Shown here piece by piece: positions 24,069 through 38,268 of a stretch of DNA of 64,000 bases. Location: contig CM064872.1 of NCBI GenBank assembly GCA_032719365.1, positions 53,868,891 to 53,932,890 of the forward strand, given 5' to 3'. Source of the DNA: Prinsepia uniflora. Lineage: Eukaryota; Streptophyta; Magnoliopsida; Rosales; Rosaceae. Each line of letters opens with the position of its first letter. The stretch's first letter is position 1. Under the pieces are notes generated by a model. It was given only the letters and a program-made list of their open reading frames with translations. It was not told the origin of the DNA and made no database searches. Both the position numbers and the translations under genes were made by a program.

Positions 24069-24260
24069 GGGTGTGTTTGGTACACCGTATTACGGTCCGT
24101 ATAGGCTAAATAATCTGAAACCTGTGTTTGGTACCAGTCATATTAATTAGTCACCGTATAAGTTAATACGGTTGAATATTTTTATACAGTCCAGACACGC
24201 TAAAATAATACGCTCGAAATTGTCCGTATTAAATAGTCGAATAACTAGTAATCTTGTAAA

Positions 24261-24325
<65 letters not shown>

Positions 24326-24703
24326 TAGTAATATAATAAAAATAAAATATTAATTTAGTAAATATTAATAATAAAAAGTAATAAAGTAATAAATACTAAT
24401 AATAATAAATTAATAATTAATAATTAATGATATTTTAATAAATAATTAATTAATAAAAATGTAATAAATAGTAATAATAATAATTATTAAAATAAATAAT
24501 AATAAAAATAATGACATACATAATTAATATTTAAGATATAAGTATTTCGTCAATTACTATAATATAATCCGGTCAGTATAATATAGTCGGCATTCTAATC
24601 CGGAAAAGTACCAAACGCCCGACTAAATAATCAGTCTATCCGATGGACAGATTAGTCTATCCGATTGAAATAGTCAGTACAGTACGACATACCAAACGAG
24701 GCC
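24069..24703. mobile_element. PIF/Harbinger-type (Tourist-like) MITE
   Basis: 635 bp, ends GGGTGTGTTTGGTA and (inverted) GGCCTCGTTTGGTA, flanked by TTA at 24066-24068 and 24704-24706. A TTA duplication and GG-starting TIRs are typical of Tourist MITEs. It is absent from the El1 5' LTR, so it inserted after El1. The core is an (AAT)n tract and AT-rich DNA without coding capacity. Confidence 0.82.
24264..24322. repeat. (AAT)n microsatellite inside the MITE
   Basis: About twenty uninterrupted AAT units. Confidence 0.95.
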
Positions 24704-26628
24704 TTAGTGGTTAAAATATGCCAACTTGGACCAATGGATGAGTGACAAGTGTCACTCATCCCATTGACCCAGTAACCCAAATTCATGCACCCCTTTTCAA
24801 CTTCATCTTCTTCATTTTCCTTTGTTACCCAAAAACAAAAAACCACCCACATAACCACCATACTTCACCCTTGTGCTTTAGAGAGATTGAGAGAGTGAAG
24901 AGTGACCAGAGATGACGGTGGACGACGGCTCAGCACGGCGGAGCAGTTGAGGAACCACGGATCAGGATCGAAGAACAGAGAGTAAAGGACACTGGAATCG
25001 GCTAGATCGAAGTTTGAAATTCAATGGAAAATCATCAAGGTCGAACAGGCTCGGAGACTTCAGATTAGCTTTGGTGAGATTACGGTGCGTATATTGAGCA
25101 CGCAGCGTGGATCAAGCCTGAGTGGATTTTTGTTTTATAACTGAAATGCATGCATAACCGTTTTAAATGCTTTATTATATGATTTATTTTGAAATACTTT
25201 GATATTGTTATTTGATGATGTGTTGGATTTAATCATCGGTTAAGAAACATTTTACGGATTTACGTGAAAATGATGTTTTGGGCTTGAGACCCGATTGAAT
25301 AACGGTTTAACGTAGATTTAGAGTCAAACGAGAATTTTAAAGAAATATCACATTTTAAATGGATTTGAATGGCGATCTAGTATGATCAGTTTGGATAAAT
25401 TGGAATTTATAAATGAGTTCTGGACACGGTTTTCTAATGGTTTTGTGGAAAAGACTTGTGAATGTTATGTCTCAGGCATTGACCAAATTGAATAGTGTTT
25501 TTTACTTGGTGTGAGACATAGATGGTTTTAATATGATTTTCTACCGGATTAGGTTACTGTTCCACATATACCATCCTGTGTGAATTGGATAGTCTCCTTC
25601 AGACATCGGGGATCCTAGAGTAGTCACGGTGCACTGTTTGGAATGAGTAGCTCCGCGGAAAGGATTAGGCCCAAGAATGCGAGATTATGCTATCACCCCG
25701 GACGTGGTAGATTAGGGGAAGGAACTCCATTATGATATCATCCCGGATGTCGTTGAGTTGATCCTAGGGAGGTACTCGGAGATGAGACCCCGAGTTGCAC
25801 GCGTAGCATTGGAAATCGTGACTGGTATTCGTTATAAACATCGTAGATGTCAAGGATTGGTTATATTATGTTTTACAGATATATGTGTCCATATATATAT
25901 ATATATATATATGTATGATTTGAACGGTTCTCATATGATTTGATTTAAATGGATGCATGTTTATAAAATGGAGGGGAAAATGTTATTGTTCATAAATAGT
26001 ATTTTGAAAATGTTTATTTTTATCCACTCGCACTTTGACTGTTTTATTGACCCTCTAGGTCGTGACACATAAGCAAGGGCTGATACAGAGATAAGAGGCA
26101 TAAACAGTACCGTTACACACTTGAATACCATATTGGGTAGGTTTTGGTACTTTTATTGTACTAACATATATGCTCGGTTATGTAAAGATACTTATCCTGT
26201 AATGACCCGTCCCGAATTTTGGGGTTAGATTAGTGAGTAATCGTAGACGATGTAAAATGACGGTTTTGCCCCTTGAATTGGGCAAAAGTTGACTTTTGAC
26301 CCGAATAGTCAAATAGACTTTGACCAATGACCGTGACGTAGATGGGGACATCACGAGTCCGTAGATAGGCAGCACGTCGAAATCGGAGGTTCGACGGGAA
26401 TGTTACGGGTCTAAAACGGAGAAAGGTACTATTGCACGAAAACCGAGGAAAATGGACATGTGGCAGGATTTGGTTGGGGAAGTGTCTGGAAGGACCCAGC
26501 AGATGAGTGACAAGTGTCACCCATCTGATAGGCCCAGAACCCTATTTATTTGGGTTCGTCTTCATCTTCATCCGTTATCCTCTCTGTTTTCTCCCACACC
26601 CGCGAAACCTCTCAAAACAGTGCAAAAA

Positions 26629-29508
26629 TGACAGGACCCATCCCAATCCCCCAGGGATTAGTGCGGGATGACCCTGCTCCCGTCTGACACGAAGTGTCAG
26701 ACAAGGGATATTTTCGTCCTTTGCCCTCCCGGGCTATCAGAGTACGCCAGGATCCGGAGGAGGTATGTGATATCTCGGTCTCTGCTACAGTCCACATCCG
26801 ATGTCAACCTGAAGGGCAGTCAAAACATTAAAAACTGTGAGTGGACAAAACAAAAAGTTTATAAAAACATTTAATAAGGAAGACATTTGTACCCTCCACT
26901 AAAAAGCATGCATGCATTCGAAAACCATTTATCCAATATGTGGGACGAAGCCCAAAGCAGATATAAACTAAGGTCGAAAGGACCACAATAAAAACGACCA
27001 TACGGGCCACTGCCCAAATCCATAAAGGACTCGGCCCCAAACCATAAAGAAACCAAGTACACGAGCCACTGCTCAAATCCTGTGCACACCTGTACACACC
27101 ACATATCATATATCATATATACATCACATACATATATATAAGTCACACAACCAATCCTGTCACGGTATCCAAAGCTACGCGCGCGCTACCCGGGTCTCAA
27201 TCCGAGTCATCCCAATGTCAAGGTCAATGTCCGTAGACCACTGACCCTACCCGAGGTAATAGTAATCATAGCCTTCCTGAGAGTAAGGAACCCAACTGGG
27301 GGGTGACTCCACTCAGTCGGTGCTCCGTGACTACTCCGGGGTCCACCCAGGCCAACGACCCTCCCCGGAGGAGATAATAGAAGTAAAGGAAGTAGACGAA
27401 CATATATATACATAACATAAACATTCATGACTGGTTCCCCTGAACCGTCATGAATCCATAATACCCATAATCAGGTAACATGCCGGTTCCCATAAACCGT
27501 CATGTACCGTAATAACATAACCGAGGTAACATGCCGGTTCCCATAAACCGTCATGTACCGTAATAACCAACAAGGGTTCATGCCGGTTCCCATAAACCGT
27601 CATGAACCACGATACCATAACAAGGGTTCATGCCGGTTCCCATAAACCGTCATGAACCTGGGAATCCATTTAAGGTTCCCCGACCTGAAATCAAAACCGT
27701 AAAGTGACTGGGTCTCGTACCCGAACATAGGACACCAACTGGGCACCGTGCCCGGAATCTGAGGTCATATGCCCGAGACAAAACCAAATGGGTCTCATAC
27801 CCGAGTTTATCATTTTGAAATCCAAATTCAGTTCATTTAAATCAATAAAGAAATACAGACCCGTATAAGCACCGTATAAGGCCGAAACCTCGAAATACGT
27901 GCTTATACGTAACCACATACAAATGCACCCATGGCATCATCAAACAAGTAATAAAACATATAATAAACATTTATGCATGCACCAATTTAGAAAACAAGGT
28001 CCACTCACAGACCGTCCGAGCTGCCGCCTCGATTTGCGTGCCATTCGGCTCCCCGAGCCGATCACCATTACCGGGACTCCCAAACCTGTCCAAATTTTAA
28101 TAGAAGGTTAATAACTACTTAATTAACCTCCCATCAAAGCCCCGTAATTTTCCCGAACTTTTAACTATTTTTAATCCCGAACCTAAACCTTCTGATGCCC
28201 CGAAACATATCGAGACGGTGTCCGATCGACACGAAACTAGTCCCAAAATGTTCGTTACATCGAATAGATGATTTCGTATGTTGGAACCTTCCCCAGATTC
28301 CCTGCCACGCGCCCTCACGCACCGCCTGAAGTGGCTGCGCGTGGGCTTCACGCGCCGCTACAGTGCATCTTCTTCCTTCGATCGAACCGGTCCGAACCGA
28401 CCGGTCCGGTCCGACCCCTGCAACTGGACCGGCGTAACCGGTCCAGGCCTCCGACTCCCTCATTTTCGGTCTGATTTCTTCCATTCCAATTTCTAAATTT
28501 CTAGTTTCTCATTTCCAATCTATCCTAATCAAGAAACCTAGGAAAAACTACCCGAAACCCCTTGGTTCGAAATGGACCTCACGGTCCCATTTTTCCGATC
28601 GGTCCCCCACGGCTTCTCAGCCGTTAACCCTCACCAAAACCGTCCTAAAACCTTCCTAGCATCCTAATAATCATTCCCTAATCATTTAAAACCAACCATA
28701 AAGCTCACATCGAAAAATGAGGAAAAACGGCTTACCGGGTACCCGATAGGGTTTTGGGCTCCCGCCACCGCCCACGGCGGTTCCAGCCACCAGCTGCCGT
28801 CCTAGTCCTCCTCTCTCACTCTCCTGGTTCCTCAGATCATAAGGGATGAAGGTTTTGGGATTTTGGGTGAAATGGGATCGGGTAATGGATGGAGGAAAAA
28901 TGGAAAATGGATGCACGGTTGAATGGGTTTGGTGCATGAGTGGGTGAGGTTGGCCAGTGGATGGGTGACAAGTGTCACTCATCCATTGGTTGCTGAAAAG
29001 TAACTGGACCCACTAAAGACAAACTGCACTTTTTGTCTCGTAAAACGTGCCGTCGTGAATAGTAACTGGGAACTTCCGTGAACCGTAACTTCGCCGTCGA
29101 ACGTCCGAATTCGACGTGCCGCCTGTCTACGGATTCGTATCGTCCTTATCTACGTAATGGTCTTCGGCCCTCGGCCATCGGACCTCTCGGTCAAAAAGTC
29201 AACTTTTGACCTCCTATTCACCCAAATTACCAAAATGCCCCTAAACTTCCGAACGTCATAACTTCTTCCTCGAACGTCGGAATTGAACGTGCCACCTGTC
29301 TATGAACTCGTGACGTCACGAACTACGTCACGGTCATCGGTCAAAGTCCATTTGACCATCCGATTGAAAAGTCAACGTTTTGCCATCACCAGGGGCAAAA
29401 CGGTCATTTCGCATCGTTCGTCCGATTTCGCTCTACTAATCACAGATTAGCCTCACTAATCGTGATTAGTCACTAATCTAATCATGAAATTCGGGACGGG
29501 TCGTTACA
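26629..29508 (-). repeat. B 3' LTR (left copy)
   Basis: On the minus strand TGTAACGACCCG...GGGTCCTGTCA. Five tandem units of about 50 bp (27423-27660) are framed by GTGAGTGGAC (26837) and GTCCACTCAC (27999). The palindrome GATGGGTGACA / TGTCACTCATC is at 28960-28984. Confidence 0.93.
27423..27660. repeat. Minisatellite in B LTR, left copy
   Basis: Five units of about 50 bp, each with CATGCCGGTTCCCATAAACC or a variant plus GTCATG; the first unit is the most divergent. The identical array in the other LTR is at 33641-33878. Confidence 0.93.
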
Positions 29509-32500
29509 ACCTTCCCTCCTTAATTAATTTCGTCCTCGAAATTCCAACCGACCTAAACCCAACCGTTCTTCCCTCCTTAATTTAGCTCCGTTCTCGAAAC
29601 TCCAACTATCCTGATTCCACATCCACCTCGTGGAAATAATTCGATCTAACTCGCAACACGTGTACGCTAGTACGCCAACTAACTAGAATAATACTTACTC
29701 GTCTGCACCCAGACGTGCCACCAACACTCTCGTCGTATCGACTACGCTCGACCACGTCGAATGACAGTAGTCATGCGTTCTAAATTGACACTACTTGTCA
29801 AATCTACCGTTTCGTTGACACAACCAACTAGACGGTTCCGTGCTCAACCGCTAACTATCCTGACATCTACTCCCACTGGGAGTCACCAAAACTCACTAAC
29901 CGACCCACGATGACACCTCCGACAGACCGTCACCACTTAACAGTCGTCAGTCGAAAACTAACACTATACTCCCTTGTGGTTATACTAACCACCCACTCAC
30001 TCAACCGGAGTATATGCATACTAACAAAACACTCGACCTGTGTGTAACTAGACCCATCAGAAATACCATGACCCAATGCACAGTATCCAACGTCCAGTCC
30101 ACGACCCCAACTAATCTGATGGTATCAGAACCAATCCGACTACCAATACGCTCTCCAACGCACCACCGGTATAACCTATATACCGTCACTAGGCACCACA
30201 AGTATGCCCAGTATTGTACCTCGAATTATTTACCCATCAATTAGCTTACAACCACCTAGGTCATAGCCAATCACGTTTCAATTATGGAGTTCATTCGTTC
30301 AATCCAGCATTAGACAAATCGAAACTCCAACCCATTATCTATTTCCAAATCCGAATCCGAATCCGCAATTTCGTAAGAAATCCCGAATCCGAACCCAGAA
30401 GTCGTATCCATATCCATGTTCAAATTCAAATCCGAAATCATCATTCCGTAAACTAGTATTAGGAATAACCATTCCGAACCCAAATCCTTAAAAGAAAATC
30501 TATAGTCAAGCTCTAGAATCAAATCCTGAATCGTCACCCAGAATCCGATTCCAAAACCCAAATACAGTAATCCTCTTTCAAGTTCCAAAATCAAATCCTA
30601 AATCGTCATCTAGAAATCTGATTCCGAAACCTGAAATATCGTTCTCGTCTACCGAGACGCACCATATCCGAACCTATCGGATACCTGTTCGACCGATTAC
30701 CACAACACAATCGATTGACTTCATAGGGAAGCCAATCACAACATCACACACAACACCAAGTCTGACAAAACCCGACTTCGTCAGACACCTACTCCTCGGA
30801 CAACTACTCAGGCGAGTAATAAGCCATATGGGATTTACCTCGAAAAGAAGTTCAGTCCCATCATGCTTCACTCAACATCCAAGTAAGAGTAATAAACTCT
30901 CCACCTATCTGGATACCCAAATCACGATCCAGATCCAACACTACGTCAACCCACCATAGACGTCACGATTGAGGATCGTCACGACGTCCAAAGTCCTCAA
31001 CCATTTCCCACATCTAAATAGATTAGTCAACGACAAGACACGCCGAGACCGTGGGTTCTCACTGATTTTCTCGTATCGATCCTTGTCATTCCACCGAGGA
31101 AAATCAAAGATGATACAAGACTATGACATCAAAATTCATCCTATGTGAATACAACCAAACTCGCTGCATTCACCACGTCACGTAAACCAACCTCGTCTGC
31201 CACCAAGCAGGAAATGAGGAATCTCAGTCACCTAACTTCGATATACTCATCTCCTCCTGATGGCCCAAGACAATCACGAGTCCACCAACCAATACACGAT
31301 CAGTGTACTAGTGGCAACCAACAACATCAATAACATCTACATCCTCTACCACCATCAATTATGGTAGCACCTGAGAAGTCACCCAACGACTTCGACATAC
31401 CCAATACCAATGCGGAAAACCCGCATTCCTCTCGTCACCTCAATCGCAACCTCTCGCGATTTCGAAGTTCCAACAAAATTGGAAACAACATACCCGGACA
31501 TCAACCACGTGTCCCCTAACCAGTTTAACTCTATCTGAGTTCCACTCCTGAACCACAGATACCAAACATATGCCCATTACGACGGAGTCACACCCCGATC
31601 CGTAACTCATCGTCATCACGATCACCGGCACCAGTACCAGCACTAGTACCAATATCATCACCTGTCAGCATCAACACACAAGCATCCACACTAGCATCAG
31701 TACTAACACTAGCACACCATGTGCAAACTGACAACCCTGGATCTCCGCTCACACCGAGCGACGACCCCGCACCTCTGCTCGAATAGGAGAAACTCTGCCT
31801 CCTTCGTACCCAACAATTATGAGTACAGTCATCCTGACAACTCATGCGAGAAAAGGAAAACGTTCCCCGAACGTCCCCGATCCCCAACAATCGTAACTAT
31901 AACCACTCTCGGTAGTAGCGCCTGCCCCACACTCGTGCAGACCTAACTACCAGACACCGCTATATCCAGACTCCGTATCCAACGGAATCAATCGCCCGTA
32001 CCAACTACTCTGTATCCCACTCAGGGATTCCATCGACAAGTACCAACCCTGGTAACTTGTCCAACCAAACTCTAACCAGTCGCAACTCGACTATCCCAAT
32101 GTCGTCTACCAGGTCACTCGCGACCTTAGTTGTACCAACCCACAACTGAAGTAGCACGACAACCAACTCGGTCTAACCGATACGTACAACCTCGACTGGG
32201 AAGTGCAGCCCCCCCCCACAAGATGACATGACTAGACCGACTAACGAATCCAAATCCGAATAGTCGTCCAAGTCAAACCACTCGTCAACTCACATTTCTG
32301 AACCATACACATACGGTAGGGTTCCACGATCACACCTAGAGTTCCTCGGAACCCAACTGCGAAAAGCAGTAAAATCAACAATCTGACCGACCCTGCGGTC
32401 CGACATCGTAAAGACGTCAACCCAATCCTACCAACAATCCAACTCGGATTCCTCGAATCCGGTTGCTAACTGCCAACTGCAGTAAATCCATTTAACTCAA

Positions 32501-32845
32501 CCAATCCGACCATCGGATGGTCACAACACCAAATCAGTCGTCGAAACCGATCCTACGACCTCGTTAAGACGATCCCAACTAACCGTCTCACGATCACACT
32601 CCAGAATACGAACACGTTAATCCTTCCGTAGGGTTCCACACTGCCAACCCTGACAGAACCATGGCAACCCCGGCATCGAATGTCGAACCAAGACGTTCCA
32701 ATCCTACTAACTATCGTACCGGCACCCCGTCAATCAGGTTGACCACGGACTGCAGCCCCATGACATATCACATCCTCGACCAGCATACATACTCCAAGAG
32801 CTACACGGTGGCTCGAATAGAGACAACCCCGCTCTGATACCACGT
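29509..32845 (-). other. B internal region, non-coding
   Basis: 3.3 kb, C/A-rich on the plus strand, with only short ORFs and no recognised retroelement domain in the expected orientation. A weak RNase-H-like patch on the opposite strand near 31108-31220 is treated as unproven. This could be a large retrotransposon derivative or a heavily decayed interior. Confidence 0.7.
32831..32845 (-). other. B primer binding site
   Basis: Minus-strand TGGTATCAGAGC three bases after the LTR. It sets the polarity of B. Confidence 0.9.
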
Positions 32846-35726
32846 TGACAGGACCCATCCCAATCCCCCAGGGATTAGTGCGGGATGACCCTGCTCCCGT
32901 CTGACACGAAGTGTCAGACAAGGGATATTTTCGTCCTTTTCCCTCCCGGGCTATCAGAGTACGCCAGGATCCGGAGGAGGTATGTGATATCTCGGTCTCT
33001 GCTACAGTCCACATCCGATGTCAACCTGAAGGGCAGTCAAAACATTAAAAACTGTGAGTGGACAAAACAAAAAGTTTATAAAAACATTTAATAAGGAAGA
33101 CATTTGTACCCTCCACTAAAAAGCATGCATGCATTCGAAAACCATTTATCCAATATGTGGGACGAAGCCCAAAGCAGATATAAACTAAGGTCGAAAGGAC
33201 CACAATAAAAACGACCATACGGGCCACTGCCCAAATCCATAAAGGACTCGGCCCCAAACCATAAAGAAACCAAGTACACGAGCCACTGCTCAAATCCTGT
33301 GCACACCTGTACACACCACATATCATATATCATATATACATCACATACATATATATAAGTCACACAACCCATCCTGTCACGGTATCCAAAGCTACGCGCG
33401 CGCTACCCGGGTCTCAATCCGAGTCATCCCAAAGTCAAGGTCAATGTCCGTAGACCACTGACCCTACCCGAGGTAATAGTAATCATAGCCTTCCTGAGAT
33501 TAAGGAACCCAACTGGGGGGTGACTCCACTCAGTCGGTGCTCCGTGACTACTCCGGGGTCCACCCAGGCCAACGACCCTCCCCGGAGGAGATAATAGAAG
33601 TAAAGGAAGGTAGACGAACATATATATACATAACATAAACATTCATGACCGGTTCCCCTGAACCGTCATGAATCCATAATACCCATAATCAGGTAACATG
33701 CCGGTTCCCATAAACCGTCATGTACCGTAATAACATAACCGAGGTAACATGCCGGTTCCCATAAACCGTCATGTACCGTAATAACCAACAAGGGTTCATG
33801 CCGGTTCCCATAAACCGTCATGAACCACGATACCATAACAAGGGTTCATGCCGGTTCCCATAAACCGTCATGAACCTGGGAATTCATTTAAGGTTCCCCG
33901 ACCTGAAATCAAAACCGTAAAGTGACTGGGTCTCGTACCCGAACATAGGACACCAACTGGGCACCGTGCCCGGAATCTGAGGTCATATGCCCAAGACAAA
34001 ACCAAATGGGTCTCATACCCGAGTTTATCATTTTGAAATCCAAATTCAGTTCATTTAAATCAATAAAGAAATACAGACCCGTATAAGCACCGTATAAGGC
34101 CGAAACCTCGAAATACGTGCTTATACGTAACCACATACAAATGCACCCATGGCATCATCAAACAAGTAATAAAACATATAATAAACATTTATGCATGCAC
34201 CAATTTAGAAAACAAGGTCCACTCACAGACCGTCCGAGCTGCCGCCTCGATTTGCGTGCCATTCGGCTCCCCGAGCCGATCACCATTACCGGGACTCCCA
34301 AACCTGTCCAAATTTTAATAGAAGGTTAATAACTACTTAATTAACCTCCCATCAAAGCCCCGTAATTTTCCCGAACTTTTAACTATTTTTAATCCCGAAC
34401 CTAAACCTTCTGATGCCCCGAAACATATCGAGACGGTGTCCGATCGACACGAAACTAGTCCCAAAATGTTCGTTACATCGAATAGATGATTTCGTATGTT
34501 GGAACCTTCCCCAGATTCCCTGCCACGCGCCCTCACGCACCGCCTGAAGTGGCTGCGCGTGGGCTTCACGCGCCGCTACAGTGCATCTTCTTCCTTCGAT
34601 CGAACCGGTCCGAACCGACCGGTCCGGTCCGACCCCTGCAACTGGACCGGCGTAACCGGTCCAGGCCTCCGACTCCCTCATTTTCGGTCCGATTTCTTCC
34701 ATTCCAATTTCTAAATTTCTAGTTTCTCATTTCCAATCTATCCTAATCAAGAAACCTAGGAAAAACTACCCGAAACCCCTTGGTTCGAAATGGACCTCAC
34801 GGTCCCATTTTTCCGATCGGTCCCCCACGGCTTCTCAGCCGTTAACCCTCACCAAAACCGTCCTAAAACCTTCCTAGCATCCTAATAATCATTCCCTAAT
34901 CATTTAAAACCAACCATAAAGCTCACATCGAAAAATGAGGAAAAACGGCTTACCGGGTACCCGATCGGGTTTTGGGCTCCCGCCACCGCCCACGGCGGTT
35001 CCAGCCACCAGCTGCCGTCCTAGTCCTCCTCTCTCACTCTCCTGGTTCCTCAGATCATAAGGGATGAAGGTTTTGGGATTTTGGGTGAAATGGGATCGGG
35101 TAATGGATGGAGGAAAAATGGAAAATGGATGCACGGTTGAATGGGTTTGGTGCATGAGTGGGTGAGGTTGGCCAGTGGATGGGTGACAAGTGTCACTCAT
35201 CCATTGGTTGCTGAAAAGTAACTGGACCCACTAAAGACAAACTGCACTTTTTGTCTCGTAAAACGTGCCGTCGTGAATAGTAACTGGGAACTTCCGTGAA
35301 CCGTAACTTCGCCGTCGAACGTCCGAATTCGACGTGCCGCCTGTCTACGGATTCGTATCGTCCTTATCTACGTAATGGTCTTCGGCCCTCGGCCATCGGA
35401 CCTCTCGGTCAAAAAGTCAACTTTTGACCTCCTATTCACCCAAATTACCAAAATGCCCCTAAACTTCCGAACGTCATAACTTCTTCCTCGAACGTCGGAA
35501 TTGAACGTGCCACCTGTCTATGAACTCGTGACGTCACGAACTACGTCACGGTCATCGGTCAAAGTCCATTTGACCATCCGATTGAAAAATCAACGTTTTG
35601 CCATCACTAGGGGCAAAACGGTCATTTCGCATCGTTCGTCCGATTTCGCTCTACTAATCACAGATTAGCCTCACTAATCGTGATTAGTCACTAATCTAAT
35701 CATGAAATTCGGGACGGGTCGTTACA
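32846..35726 (-). repeat. B 5' LTR (right copy)
   Basis: 2,881 bp, one base longer than the other copy because of an extra G near 33609. About 99.6% identical by eye. Confidence 0.93.
33641..33878. repeat. Minisatellite in B LTR, right copy
   Basis: Same five-unit array as 27423-27660, nearly identical. Confidence 0.92.
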
Positions 35727-38268
35727 AACAATCCCTCACAATCACCTCTAAACCGCGTCTAATGTTAGTGGCCCGTGAATGAGAAAGAGATAGGAGGTCG
35801 AGACAATGTTGACGATGGCCACGACGGTGGTCGCGACGGCAAGGTATGGGATTACCCTTGAACCCGTTTTTAATTCAAAAATGGAATTTTGAGTTTGGAC
35901 GACTATTAACCATTTCTGTTGATTGGATGAGGTACTGAGGAGTAAGAAGACCTCATGGGACTTGGAATCGAGGTCTAGGGTGACCGGAGTCGACTGTAGG
36001 AAGGATTTGCAAATGCCCGGTTACTGTCCTTCTTTGAACAGGTATGATCTTGGCCTATTTTCATGTTTTTGAGGGGATAGATCGATAGGGAGGGATTAAA
36101 CAAAGTGATAGGAATCAATGGGATCAAATTTGGGTTAGCAATGGTGGAGCATTGGCTGGGTCGGGTTGCGGGTACTGTGCGACCCGATTGCAGGAACCGT
36201 CGCGAGGAAGACGATGACATGATGTCATTAGTGATGTCATCATGTTAGGTCTGGCAATGTCAGACTGATATGTCAGACGCAGAACCAATGACAGGCCAAC
36301 ACGTGGCATTGTCAGATCTAACAAGTGTCAGATCTGACAACTATCAATGTTGATGTCAGTAGTTATTGTTCACAAAATTGACCCAGCGTTGACCAGGCTC
36401 GTGGGGGTACGTGGGCTTTAATTTTGAGGTGGGCCCAGTGTCATTTTAAGGGTTTCGACGATCCAGATCCAATGGTGGTGATTTAGGGTCGATTGAAGAT
36501 CGTTTAGTTGCTCAAATCGAGGTTTTTCACCCCGGGAAACGTGTCTAGGATGCGTTGACTTAGCTTGGAGGTTTGGGGTTTTATCCTATAGATTTGTATA
36601 GATGATTAGTTACCTTCGGGTATCATTTAAACAGGATCAGATGTAACGACCCGTCCCGGAAGTCGGGATTAGATTAGTGGTTAATGACAAATTAGCGAAG
36701 ATAATCGGTGATTAGTTGGATGCTTTTTGGACGAACGGTGCAGAATGACGATTTTGCTCCTAGAATGGGCAAAATGTTGACTTTTAGTTCGGGATGTCAA
36801 ATGGACTTTGACCGATGACCGTGACGTAGTTCGAGATGTTACGAGTCCGTCGACAGGTGGCACGTCGGATTCCGACATCCGAGGAAGAAGTTGTGATGTT
36901 CGGAAGGTTGAGGGTATTTTCGTAATTAGGTTAAAAAGGGGGAATTTGTTGAGTTTTTGCAAGACATGTATTCTTCACGCAATTTGAGGACGGTTAGGTA
37001 GGTCTCAATGTCCTGAGTACAACGACAGGCGGCACGCCATCATCAGACATCAGACGGTTAAGTTACGGGTCTAGATAAGTGAGGGGTAAAATGGTAATTT
37101 CGACATTTAGGGGCAAATTAGTCTTTTAACACCTTGGGATTTGTGTGTAACCGGATAAGGACACCTGGGCAGAGGGGATTGGATATTTTGTGAGGGTTGG
37201 ACCATAGGTTGGAGGACACCTGGCCTATTCCTAGAGGCTTCTAGCCAAGACGGTCATGCGTTTAAGCTTTAAACGTTTGGGTTTATCGATCAGTTGAGAA
37301 AACAGAGAGGCAGAGAGGCTATCGACCATTTCTCAAAGAGTGAGTCGTGTGATTTCTTTGTGGTAGGGTTTGAGTGATCAAAGAAGTGTTAAGAGTTTGG
37401 TGAGTGAATCTTAGTGAGGGTTTGAGTGAGGAAAGGGTTGTGAGAAGGTGAGAACACCCAGAAAACAGAGATGACCACCGTGCACGGCTGAGAGTTCGAT
37501 TGATCAAACCAGTCAAAGTCTGGTCTGTGGTGGTGATCAGAGAATTGAGGAGTGACTTTGGGACGTGAAAGGCCATGGTGGAGATCACGGCAGTGAGCAG
37601 AGAACATGTAAGTTTTCGGGTCCCCTGTTTTTCCAGGAATCATTCAAAGTGAAAGTTGTTGGTTTTGGAGAATGGTTAAGTGATTCTGATAACCCTAGCA
37701 GCCTTGGACGACCACTAAGAACCGTAGGGACTCGAAACCGTGACTGGAAGGGTGACTGGAGGCCGGAATCAGGAAGTCGAATTTCTGAGTTTTGGTTCGA
37801 AGTTTGGAAGGTAAGGTTGAGGGCTTCATTTCATGATTTTGTTAAGTGAATCAATCCCAAATTAAAGGACGAAACTAAGGGTGTAGGAAGGACTGAAAAT
37901 GGCTTGAAAATAGGTGAAAACCGGCCTCGCCAGCTCGGTTGAACCCGACCGGTCTGGACTGGTCTGAACCGGTTTAGCTGGAGGTTGACGATGACACTAT
38001 AGCAGTGCGTGGCTCCCACGTGCAGCCCCTTTGGGCGACGTATGAGGGCGCGTGGGGCATCTTTTGGGGAAGTGTTCAACACGGTTTTCACTCTAATCGA
38101 TGTAACAAACATTTTGGGACAAGTTTTGAGTCGATCGGACACTGTCTCGGGGTAGTTTTGAGTGTTCGAAGGTTTAGGAGTTAATTTAATTACGTTTAAA
38201 AATCTTGAAAAATTGGGGAAATTAGGGTGAGCTTAGATGAAGTGTTTGTGACCCGAAATGGTAACTAT

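Larger units (their letters stand above)
26629..35726 (-). mobile_element. B: young gypsy-type element with 2.88-kb LTRs and no recognisable pol (LARD-like)
   Basis: Two directly repeated LTRs (26629-29508, 2,880 bp; 32846-35726, 2,881 bp) differ at only about a dozen positions by eye (about 0.4%). Minus-strand polarity follows from the PBS at 32831-32845 and a purine tract at 29510-29522. The 3,337-bp interior shows no convincing gag, protease, RT or integrase on the minus strand. Flanks are AAAAA and AACAA, a target duplication apparently altered in an A run. It is the youngest large insertion here and presumably depended on another element's enzymes. Confidence 0.9.

Noticed and set aside
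28161..28484. 107-codon minus ORF present twice (also 34379-34702)
   Set aside because: The two copies are the same part of the B LTRs; duplication comes from the LTR and not from a gene family.
31108..31220. RNase-H-like patch on the plus strand inside B (DYDIKIHP, then SRKPTSSAT about 60 nt on)
   Set aside because: Resembles the end of gypsy RNase H, but it is on the strand opposite to the polarity set by PBS and purine tract, has stops, and no neighbouring RT or integrase was seen. A profile search would be needed.
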